A DNA stretch of 9,598 bases, taken from positions 1 to 9,598 of the forward strand of contig JAFZIX010000113.1 in NCBI GenBank assembly GCA_017554135.1. Direction: 5' to 3'. The translations under genes were made by a program, and so were the position numbers. Below the pieces are notes generated by a model. The model worked only from the letters and a program-made list of their open reading frames with translations, was not told the origin of the DNA and searched no databases. Within the stretch, counting starts at the first letter, position 1; each line of letters opens with the position of its first letter. Positions 1 to 6,836 of this stretch are shown here, piece by piece. Source of the DNA: Bacteroidales bacterium. GTDB lineage: Bacteria > Bacteroidota > Bacteroidia > Bacteroidales > UBA932.

Positions 1-636
1 CCCCAGATAGTGCTGGTGAATCTGGATGACAAGAACAGGGAGGCGTCCCTGGAACTTTGCCGCAAATTGAAGAAAGACTTCTCCACCAGCGACATTCCGG
101 TAGTTTACATTACTAATGACGATTCACCGCAGGAGGCGCGTCTTTACTATGAGATTGGTGCGGATTCACATATCTCCAAACCCTTTGATCCGGACCTGTT
201 GAGGGCACGTATCGACCAGTTGGTGAACAAGCACCTGAATATACGGGAGAAGATTAAAGTCGAAAAGATCCTTTCTTCCGATCAGGAGTTGCAGATAGAA
301 TCTGCCGATGAGAAATTCCTACGTGAAGCGATGGACGTGGTGGAAGCCAATATACCCAACGAGGATTTCAATCTGGATGTATTCTCTGCCAGCATGCATT
401 CTTCCAAGTCCCTTTTGAGCAGCCGCATCCGCTCCATCACCGGCCGTTCCCCGATGGAACTGGTCCGCAACGCCCGTATGATACGCGCTGCACAGTTGCT
501 GGCCACAGGCGCCTACGATGTTACCCAGGTCTGCTATATGGTCGGCTTCTCAGATCCGAGGTATTTCGCCACCTGCTTCAAGAAGGAGTATTCCTGCACG
601 CCAAGTTCTTACATCACTTCAAACAAGAGCCAATGA
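1..636 (+). CDS. Hybrid two-component regulator (HTCS type), C-terminal part: receiver plus AraC-family DNA-binding domain; 5' truncated
   Basis: The reading frame is open from base 1, so the protein begins outside the window; a GTG at 10 is an internal valine codon, not a start. 211 residues are visible. Residues 1 to about 80 look like the second half of a response-regulator receiver: a hydrophobic strand (IVLV), the ELCRKLK helix, a conserved Thr at visible residue 38 (VVYIT) and the conserved Lys at residue 60 (SKPF). The usual phospho-acceptor Asp position at the end of the first visible strand is Asn (19-21). After a linker, residues about 108-205 form an AraC-type double helix-turn-helix: ITGRSP, then YMVGFSDPRYF and FKKEYSCTPSSY are typical. 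This order is the C-terminal end of Bacteroidota HTCS proteins, inner-membrane sensors that bind a PUL-derived sugar in the periplasm and activate PUL genes. The stop overlaps the start of the downstream GH2 gene. The sensor and kinase parts are not visible, so the ligand cannot be inferred. A stand-alone response regulator is possible but less likely. Confidence 0.9.
   Translation, partial: PQIVLVNLDDKNREASLELCRKLKKDFSTSDIPVVYITNDDSPQEARLYYEIGADSHISKPFDPDLLRARIDQLVNKHLNIREKIKVEKILSSDQELQIESADEKFLREAMDVVEANIPNEDFNLDVFSASMHSSKSLLSSRIRSITGRSPMELVRNARMIRAAQLLATGAYDVTQVCYMVGFSDPRYFATCFKKEYSCTPSSYITSNKSQ
633..636 (+). other. ATGA stop/start overlap joining regulator and first GH2 gene
   Basis: The GH2 start codon ATG (633-635) overlaps the regulator stop TGA (634-636). 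Such four-base overlaps usually mean co-transcription and coupled translation. No Shine-Dalgarno-like purine run is obvious upstream (the sequence is cttcaaacaagagcca), which is normal for Bacteroidota. The following codons encode a convincing signal peptide, which fixes this ATG as the start. Confidence 0.8.
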
Positions 637-2996
637 ACCGAAAACTGATAGTTCTTCTCCTTTTGCTCCTTCCTTCGGCTTGTTTTGCCCAGCGTCTGGT
701 GGAAAATGCCTGTGACGGCTGGTCCTTCAGTTATGTTGCAAAGCCGAAAAAACCAGTGAAAGGCCTCCCCGCCTGCACCAGGGCGGATTTCGACGCTTCA
801 TCCTGGAAACAGGTGAGCGTGCCCCATACCTGGCAGACCTACGAAACAACCGGGGAACTCCATCCATATATCGCCTCTCCGCATGCGAGGGACAATGAAT
901 ACTGGTGGACCGGGACCGGATTCTACAGGAAGACTTTCCGCCTGTCCGGGGCAATGGAAGGCCGCCGGTTGTTCATGGAGTTCGACGGTGTGATGAAATA
1001 CTGCAAGGGATACCTGAACGGACACATTGTCGGCGAACACTTCGGCGGATATGGCCCATTCTGTTTCGATCTGACATCATATGTGATTCCTGACGGGGAG
1101 AACGTTTTCGTGCTGGAAGTGGGAAACGACCAGAATGACCCGCACAACATACCTCCCATGGACGCCGGCTGCTGGAATTTCTATGGCGGCATCTACAGGG
1201 AGGCAAGGTTCGTTTCCACACCGGAAATCTATATCCCTTTCCAGGGCTCATCGGCGCACGAAGGCGGCACCCATATCACCACCAGGAGCATCAACTCTTC
1301 TTCCGAAGTGCGGATGCGAACCTGGGTGCGGAACGATTCAGAAATTGACAGGACCGTGCATCTGCGCACGGAAATAATAGACAAGAACGGCTCCCTGGCC
1401 TGCGCGATGGACGGCCAGGCATTCGTCCGTCACGGGGAGTATTACATGTTCGACCAGAACGGCATAGTACACAACCCGTTCAAGTGGTCTCCGGACCATC
1501 CGGATCAGTATCTTGCCGTGTCGAAACTGTCCTGGGCGGGCAGCCAGGCCACTGACCAATATGAGAGCCGTTTCGGAATAAGGGAATTCTACTGGAATCA
1601 CGAAGAGCAGCGCCTGTACGTGAACGGGGAGGCGGTGAACATCCATGGTTTCAACCGGCATCAGGAGTATCCCTGGCTGGGAGATGCCATCCCGTACTTC
1701 ATCCACAGGATGGACCTGTTCGACATTAAGTACAATCTCGGCTGCAATGCCCTCAGGCCGGGGCAGTACTGCTCCGGGCCCGAGGTGTTTGCGCTGGCGG
1801 ATTCCCTGGGGCTGATAACCTTTGCGGAACTCCCGAACGTCAAGAACCGTAATTTCTCTCCGGAGATGCAGAGGATACAGGCGGTGGAGATGGTCCGCAA
1901 ACTGCGGAACAATCCTTCCGTGCTTCTATTCGACATGGGCGACGAGACCGACCGTGCCGCCGATTCCAAATGGGTGCACGACGAGAGCCCGGACCACTAT
2001 ATCACCTGCCGTCACTGCGAGGGCACCGGCGGAGCCTACATCTCCATCACTCCCCAGGAACTGCGTATGTCCAAGATGCTCCGTTGTTCGGTGAGGGGAT
2101 GGTACAGCGACGACGAGAACCCCCTGCGCCAGAAGAACCAGCAGTGGACTTCTAATGATGAATTCAGGCACGAGGTGGCCCTGGAGGGCAAGAAGCCGGG
2201 CAGCAATGAAGACCGCATCGACCAGCCCAACCTGATGGTATGGTTGTATGAGGATCACGGCTGCGACCGGGAGTACCACGATGCCCCCATGTTCCACTAC
2301 AATCCGAAGGGCTGGGTGGACAGTTACCGCGTTCCCAAATACTCCTATTATCTCTGGCAGGCCAATTATGCCAGGGAGCCGATGGCATTCGTGATGCCTC
2401 ATTTCTGGCGCCGCCGCTACATAGGGCAGAAGAAGGATTTCGTGGTGGATTCCAACTGCGAAGAGGTGCGACTGCTTGCCGGGAAGAAGAACTGTGGCAC
2501 CCTTCGCCCGAACGCGGATAACCGGCATAGCGTAACGTTCAGGAAAGTTCCCGTCACCGACGGGGATCTGGTGCTGACCGGATACAATGGGGGGAAGGAG
2601 GTAGTCCGGAAGGTCGTAAAAATGGCCGGCGCCCCGGCGAAACTATCCATAACATCCTCCCATGATGTCATGGAGGCCTCCAGGGGCAGCGTATTCATCG
2701 TGACTGCGGACATCCTGGACAAGGCCGGAGTCAGCGTCCTTGGAGCCAACAACACCCTGCGCTGGTCCGTTTCCGGCCCGGCAACGCTTGTAGGTGCCGC
2801 AGAATATGTATCTCAAAGGGATGACCATGAAGTGCTGAGAGGCACTCTCTACATAGATACCCCTGTCAGCAATGTAATCCGTTCTACCGGCACTCCCGGC
2901 ATCATAAAAGTTAAGGTCGAGGCCGACGGGCTGAAGGGCGCGGAAATAGAGATAAAAGCCAAACCAAAACCCGAGAATAAATGCATCACATACTGA
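633..2996 (+). CDS. Exported glycoside hydrolase family 2 protein (beta-galactosidase/beta-glucuronidase-like fold), atypical active-site motifs
   Basis: 787 residues. The start MNRK plus a leucine-rich core and a probable signal peptidase I site after ACFA (residue 19) suggest export to the periplasm. Domain order is that of GH2: a jelly-roll sugar-binding domain (about 22-195, with VPHTWQ, FYRKTF, YLNG and the WNFYGGIYRE signature), an immunoglobulin-like domain (about 200-315), a TIM barrel (about 318-600, with GFNRHQEYPWLG), and C-terminal Ig-like domains (about 602-665 resembling the DUF4982 type, and 667-775 resembling the GH2 C5 type). The predicted acid/base is Glu438, in NNPSVLLFDMGDE, where family members usually have Asn-Glu; here the preceding residue is Asp437. 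The predicted nucleophile is Glu540 in VWLYEDHG. The usual SHYP stretch reads GQYC (377-380). A CRHC motif lies at 459-462. It overlaps the regulator by 4 bases and the next GH2 gene by 16. The substrate cannot be fixed: GH2 includes galactosidases, glucuronidases, mannosidases and others. Family assignment is firm; activity is open. Confidence 0.9.
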   Translation: MNRKLIVLLLLLLPSACFAQRLVENACDGWSFSYVAKPKKPVKGLPACTRADFDASSWKQVSVPHTWQTYETTGELHPYIASPHARDNEYWWTGTGFYRKTFRLSGAMEGRRLFMEFDGVMKYCKGYLNGHIVGEHFGGYGPFCFDLTSYVIPDGENVFVLEVGNDQNDPHNIPPMDAGCWNFYGGIYREARFVSTPEIYIPFQGSSAHEGGTHITTRSINSSSEVRMRTWVRNDSEIDRTVHLRTEIIDKNGSLACAMDGQAFVRHGEYYMFDQNGIVHNPFKWSPDHPDQYLAVSKLSWAGSQATDQYESRFGIREFYWNHEEQRLYVNGEAVNIHGFNRHQEYPWLGDAIPYFIHRMDLFDIKYNLGCNALRPGQYCSGPEVFALADSLGLITFAELPNVKNRNFSPEMQRIQAVEMVRKLRNNPSVLLFDMGDETDRAADSKWVHDESPDHYITCRHCEGTGGAYISITPQELRMSKMLRCSVRGWYSDDENPLRQKNQQWTSNDEFRHEVALEGKKPGSNEDRIDQPNLMVWLYEDHGCDREYHDAPMFHYNPKGWVDSYRVPKYSYYLWQANYAREPMAFVMPHFWRRRYIGQKKDFVVDSNCEEVRLLAGKKNCGTLRPNADNRHSVTFRKVPVTDGDLVLTGYNGGKEVVRKVVKMAGAPAKLSITSSHDVMEASRGSVFIVTADILDKAGVSVLGANNTLRWSVSGPATLVGAAEYVSQRDDHEVLRGTLYIDTPVSNVIRSTGTPGIIKVKVEADGLKGAEIEIKAKPKPENKCITY

Positions 2997-5254
2997 TCCT
3001 TCTGGCCGCCCTTGCCTTCCTGAATCCCAATGTGATGTCGCTTGACGGGCAGTGGGATATAGCCTTGCAGGATGAAATGCCGACGGAATATACATCCGTC
3101 TGCCCTGTGCCCGGGATAGCATCCCAGGCGGTGCCTGCCCTTAAGGAGGATTTGCACCATAGCGCTTCCGAGGTGGATTATGACTGCGTCTGGTACCGCA
3201 GGAGCTTCAAGGTGGACTCCAATATGAAGGGCGCGGTGCTGAAGATCCGTGCCAAATACAACGCCGAGGTTTTCCTGAATGGCAAATGGATAGGAAGGAG
3301 CGACAACTGCACCTACTCCCACGCATCTTTCGATGTGTCCAAGGCTCTGGCCTTCAAAGGAGACAACGAACTTGTGGTGAAAGTTGGGAGTTGGCGCACG
3401 GCTTCATTCCCCTCTAAAGAGAATAAGAACGAGTGGTGGCGGACTTCCCGCTGCCCCGGAATCTGGGACAGTGTCACTCTCGAATTCTACGATAGTATCT
3501 ATGCGTCCGCTTTCGAAATCCTGCCATGCCCGTCAGAAGGTAAACTCAGGTACAGGATTGTGTTGGAGAACCAGTCCGGGTGCAGAAAGAATGTGCGTTG
3601 TGCTGTGGAAATACAAGGGTACAGATATGCCTGCCGGCGCATCAAATTGCGCCCGGGTGAATCCGGGACCGTTTCCGGGGAACTTCCTGCCGAAGACCTT
3701 AAACTATGGATTCCCGGTCCGTCGGGGAATCCTGCCCTGTATACGGCAGACCTCGTTGCCGATGGCGCCTTGCTAAGCAGAACCCGTTTCGGCTACCGGG
3801 ACATTAAGATAGACGGCACGGTCGTACTGATTAACGGGCGCAAAACGCATTTCTGCTCGGAGAACATTGCATTTCAGCGCACGCTTATCAGCTGGGCGGA
3901 TGCGGTGATGAACCCTGTCTGGGTGCGTAAGTTCCTGCGCGCCGCGCTCCACGAATATGGCTTCAACCATCTTCGCATGCACCTCGGGCATGCCCCGTCC
4001 TTCTGGTATGACATTGCAGACGAGGAAGGAATAATGCTGCAGGACGAGTGGTGTTTCATGCACGAGAAGGACCCGGAAGGGGAGAATCTCGCACAAACGG
4101 AGACGGAGTTCCGGATGTGGGTGAAAGAGAATATCAACCATCCATCCATAATCGCATGGGATATGGAGAATGAGGGAGATGTCAGCCTTTCGGCCCTTTG
4201 TGAAGAACTGAAGGAATACGACCCCACCCGCCCCTGGGCGGAGGATGATTTCGATACCCAGCATCGCTACGAATACTCCGAGAACATAGTTCCCAGGCCG
4301 TATTGCGAGCCGGATGGCAAGCGCCCCACTACTGTTCTGGAATCCTGCCGGCTATGGATCAATCCGAAGGGGGAACTGGAGCCAAGGGAGAACTTCAAGA
4401 CCAGCCGTACTGCAACGTCCTGGGGAGTATACTACTATACGACTCCTTTGCTGGAGCAACTGCAGGCGGATATACATGCGGACCAGGGCACTTATTTCCG
4501 CTCTCTCAAGGTGCTTGCATGGGCGCCTTTCGCCCTGCTCAGCGGCACGGTCAACGGGCATAACTTCTTCAGCGGCGATATCCGGGACAGTCTGGTAGCC
4601 AGGAAGAATCTGTCAGTGTTGTCCACCCTCAACAAGCCCGTGGGTGCATCCCTTATGATGCTTCAGGCGAGGGAAACATATAAGGAAAAGCGGATCTATG
4701 TGCCGGGCGGCTGCTTCAGCAAGCCCGTGGTAGTGTGGAACGATACTGAATCTCCTGTGAAAGCATCCGTAAAAGTTGCGCTTTTCGCAGATGGCAAAGA
4801 GATAACGTCAGAATTGTTTGATGTCACCGTTCCTGCGTTCGATGCGGTCACAAAGGAAAATCCTTTCTCGTTGAGGCTGCCTGAAAAGGCCGGGGAATAT
4901 GATTTGGTGGTGTATTTGACTGCAGGCGGGAAAGACTTCGAGTGTTTTCCAAGGCACATTTGTGTCGGGGTGGAGCCGAAAGATCTGAGCAGGCCTTTCG
5001 ACGGAGCCATATCCGTGCTGGACCATTTCCTTCCGGGCATGCCTGATGCTCTTAAGCAGGTGGTAATCAATGCCACATACGGAAAGCCCATAGACAGCAT
5101 TCGCAGAAAATACAGCAATTTGCTTGTCAGGTTTACTGAATACGAAAAAGACTCGTCAAAGTCTTTTGAAATGACCATTGACGAGTCCGGAAAGGTTCTT
5201 GGCACGCGCCAACTCAAGGAAAAATCCTCCGGCTGGCTTCAGCATGCCTTCTGA
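2981..5254 (+). CDS. Second glycoside hydrolase family 2 protein, distinct subgroup, probably exported
   Basis: 757 residues. The start at 2981 lies 16 bases inside the previous gene, preceded by an A-rich stretch (aaaccaaaacccgagaataa) of the sort Bacteroidota use instead of a Shine-Dalgarno. The N-terminus (MHHILILLAALAFL, then NPNVMS) is a short hydrophobic signal with only His as possible charge, so export is likely but less certain. A GH2 sugar-binding domain follows (about 20-175: LDGQWDIAL, VWYRRSF, VFLNGKWIG, CPGIWDSVTLEF), then an Ig-like domain (about 180-280, ending RFGYRDI) and a TIM barrel (about 285-560). Within it are NHLRMHLGHAP (329-339), GIMLQDEW (350-357) and NHPSIIAWDMENEGD with the canonical Asn-Glu, giving Glu398 as acid/base. 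Glu454 in TTVLESCRLW is the best nucleophile candidate. The C-terminal 190 residues are beta-rich and unassigned. It is not a recent duplicate of the upstream GH2: motifs, spacing and C-terminus differ. Substrate unknown. Its stop is immediately followed by the stop of the convergent gene. Confidence 0.86.
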   Translation: MHHILILLAALAFLNPNVMSLDGQWDIALQDEMPTEYTSVCPVPGIASQAVPALKEDLHHSASEVDYDCVWYRRSFKVDSNMKGAVLKIRAKYNAEVFLNGKWIGRSDNCTYSHASFDVSKALAFKGDNELVVKVGSWRTASFPSKENKNEWWRTSRCPGIWDSVTLEFYDSIYASAFEILPCPSEGKLRYRIVLENQSGCRKNVRCAVEIQGYRYACRRIKLRPGESGTVSGELPAEDLKLWIPGPSGNPALYTADLVADGALLSRTRFGYRDIKIDGTVVLINGRKTHFCSENIAFQRTLISWADAVMNPVWVRKFLRAALHEYGFNHLRMHLGHAPSFWYDIADEEGIMLQDEWCFMHEKDPEGENLAQTETEFRMWVKENINHPSIIAWDMENEGDVSLSALCEELKEYDPTRPWAEDDFDTQHRYEYSENIVPRPYCEPDGKRPTTVLESCRLWINPKGELEPRENFKTSRTATSWGVYYYTTPLLEQLQADIHADQGTYFRSLKVLAWAPFALLSGTVNGHNFFSGDIRDSLVARKNLSVLSTLNKPVGASLMMLQARETYKEKRIYVPGGCFSKPVVVWNDTESPVKASVKVALFADGKEITSELFDVTVPAFDAVTKENPFSLRLPEKAGEYDLVVYLTAGGKDFECFPRHICVGVEPKDLSRPFDGAISVLDHFLPGMPDALKQVVINATYGKPIDSIRRKYSNLLVRFTEYEKDSSKSFEMTIDESGKVLGTRQLKEKSSGWLQHAF
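5146..5187. repeat. Nested inverted repeats forming two mutually exclusive hairpins near the 3' end of the second GH2 gene
   Basis: Stem A is a perfect 8-base inverted repeat, aaaagact (5146-5153) with agtctttt (5160-5167), loop cgtcaa. Stem B is a perfect 10-base inverted repeat, gactcgtcaa (5150-5159) with ttgacgagtc (5178-5187), loop of 18 bases. They share 5150-5153, so only one can form at a time. They lie inside coding sequence, about 70 bases before the stop and before the convergent junction. Stem A has an A-tract on the left and a T-tract on the right, like a weak bidirectional terminator, but it is AT-rich and could be chance. Confidence 0.4.
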
Positions 5255-5257
5255 TTA
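5252..5257. other. Tail-to-tail junction of convergent genes with no intergenic base
   Basis: The + strand stop TGA (5252-5254) is directly followed by the - strand stop, TAA read as TTA at 5255-5257. There is no room for an intergenic terminator. Transcripts from either side must end inside the opposing gene or at structures within the coding ends. I see no strong GC-rich hairpin with a T-run within about 60 bases either side. Confidence 0.9.
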
Positions 5258-6835
5258 TTTCTCCCAGTAGCAATCCAGGATGAGCCGGGAATAGTGGTCC
5301 ATTGTCTTGAAGTCCCCGGTCTTGCTATCGTAACTGTCGCTTACGATTTGCTTGATGTATACCATACCTGTCTTCAGGTATTCCTTGTCGGTGATGTTTC
5401 CGTAACGCCCAAGTTGCTGAATCATGATTACGTCACCTTGTTTCCATGTGTCCCGGCTGTCTCCTTTGGCATCGTACTGGACGATAGTCTTATCTACTTT
5501 GAAGTTTCGGAAAACGGTCGAGCTGCCGCTCTTGATGGTCACAGTGCCATCAGTTGCGGTCGAGATGTTGTCTATACTTGCGTTACGGACCCATTTTGCA
5601 ACAGTCTGTTCACTCGAGTCCGCCCCGCTGGTTTCAAGCCTGCGGAACATCAGCGCCGGGGTGCCCATCTGGCTGACAAACAGCATAGCATCGTATGAAT
5701 ATGCCTGCATGGCAATGTATTTGGATGCCGGGCCGTATATGGTGTTGGTGGCCGTGTAGAACAGGATGTAGGGCTTCACGGAACGGTATTCCTCATCGCT
5801 CAACCCCGGAGTTCCGTTTGCAAGTTTGTTGGCAGTAGAGGTGGACCACCCGTTGGGATTGGCGGAAAGCAGGGTGAACGGATCAAGATAACGCAGGGTG
5901 TAAGGGGAATAGCTGTGTCCGTTGACCAGGCAAAGGAAGTTATCCGGGCACGCAGGGCCTGCCAGGGTGCAGTCCTTATAGTACCAGAAGCTCTTACCGT
6001 TCTCTATGGGGGCAGGGTCATTGTCCGTCACTTTGTCGGCCGAAGTGATATCGGCGATGTATTCAGTAACCTTCCCTGCCACGGTGCTTATCTGCCTGCC
6101 CCGGAGGGTAATCTGCCGCTTGTCGGTGCTGATTGTAATGGCGCTGAAACTGTGAGTGCCGCTGGCAATAACCACCCATATCTCGCTGCTGCCAATCGTG
6201 GCATTCCGCCCGCGGTAGTCAAGCGTGATGGGCCTCTGCCCGTCCGGACAGAACTCCACATAGCGCAGTTTGTCGCCAGAATATGCCTGCAATGAACTGC
6301 CTGGCTTAAGGCAGATGTAGGACAGCATCCTGATGAACGCCGGCTGCTGGATCTCCAATGTAGTGGCATCGTCCGGCACGGACTCGCTGATGCTGAATGA
6401 CATATAGTCGAACGAAGGGTCACAAGCTTTGGCGAGGGGATTCTGGAGGGTTCCGGGAGCGGCTGCTTTGTTGTCGGGGTAGCGCCCGCTTAGGGATACG
6501 GTTCCGAATCCCGCCTTAACCTTTCCTTTGAAAGTGGCCACCCTGTTCCCGCTGCTGGTGTTTCCGGTCAAAACGAAGGTTTCACCCTGCTCGTTAATGA
6601 TGGTAATATTGGGATTATCGCTCCAATAGGCTATGCAGGAACTCAGACCGTCGGCCATGCGGAGGTTGGGCATGGTTGCGGAAAGGGTGATTTCCAATTC
6701 CCTCATCGGCTTTTCGGGTGTTACGGAAGTAGTATCCACCGGGTCGGTTTTGCCAGGCACGTCCGGCCCCACCTTGTGGCAGGACTGGACTAGCACCGGC
6801 ATTAAGACGCAGAGAATGTAAACTAACTTCTTCAT
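5255..6835 (-). CDS. Lipoprotein with fimbrillin-like N-terminal half and unassigned C-terminal half
   Basis: 526 residues. MKKLVYILCVLMPVLVQSC is a clear lipoprotein signal, with Cys19 as the lipidated residue, followed by a Pro/Thr-rich spacer to about residue 45. Residues about 48-265 resemble the fimbrillin-like (Mfa-type) beta-sandwich pattern seen in many Bacteroidota lipoproteins: CIAYWSDNPNITI, VATFKGKV, a GTVSLSGRYPDN segment, PAFIRMLSYI, LRYVEFCPDG and then a WVVIASGTHSFSAITIST strand. Residues about 280-526 are beta-rich and rich in aromatic residues (for example SFWYYKDCTLAGPACPDNFLCLVNG, given here only as residues 282-306 in outline), and I recognise no family; the protein ends LDCYWEK. 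There are many cysteines for a surface protein. It is the last gene of the - strand set, one base after the putative glycosidase lipoprotein. In a PUL setting a surface glycan-binding role is plausible, but this is inference from location; a pilus-tip or other adhesin role is the main alternative. Confidence 0.72.
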   Translation of the reverse strand: MKKLVYILCVLMPVLVQSCHKVGPDVPGKTDPVDTTSVTPEKPMRELEITLSATMPNLRMADGLSSCIAYWSDNPNITIINEQGETFVLTGNTSSGNRVATFKGKVKAGFGTVSLSGRYPDNKAAAPGTLQNPLAKACDPSFDYMSFSISESVPDDATTLEIQQPAFIRMLSYICLKPGSSLQAYSGDKLRYVEFCPDGQRPITLDYRGRNATIGSSEIWVVIASGTHSFSAITISTDKRQITLRGRQISTVAGKVTEYIADITSADKVTDNDPAPIENGKSFWYYKDCTLAGPACPDNFLCLVNGHSYSPYTLRYLDPFTLLSANPNGWSTSTANKLANGTPGLSDEEYRSVKPYILFYTATNTIYGPASKYIAMQAYSYDAMLFVSQMGTPALMFRRLETSGADSSEQTVAKWVRNASIDNISTATDGTVTIKSGSSTVFRNFKVDKTIVQYDAKGDSRDTWKQGDVIMIQQLGRYGNITDKEYLKTGMVYIKQIVSDSYDSKTGDFKTMDHYSRLILDCYWEK

Positions 6836-6836
6836 A

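Noticed and set aside
10..12. GTG as start codon of the regulator
   Set aside because: The upstream codons continue the receiver strand (P-Q-I-V), and the receiver would lack its first half; the gene is simply cut by the window edge.
1926..2528. 200-codon - strand open frame opposite the first GH2 gene
   Set aside because: Val/Ala/Leu/His-rich translation typical of the antisense of a GC-rich gene; no start context or family pattern.
633..5254. The two GH2 genes as a recent tandem duplication
   Set aside because: The motifs, distance between catalytic residues and C-terminal domains differ strongly; they are distinct GH2 subgroups.
5229..5288. Possible terminator from ccggct (about 5229-5234) pairing with agccgg (about 5283-5288)
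   Set aside because: Only six bases pair over a loop of about 48 bases and no T-run follows; not a credible terminator.
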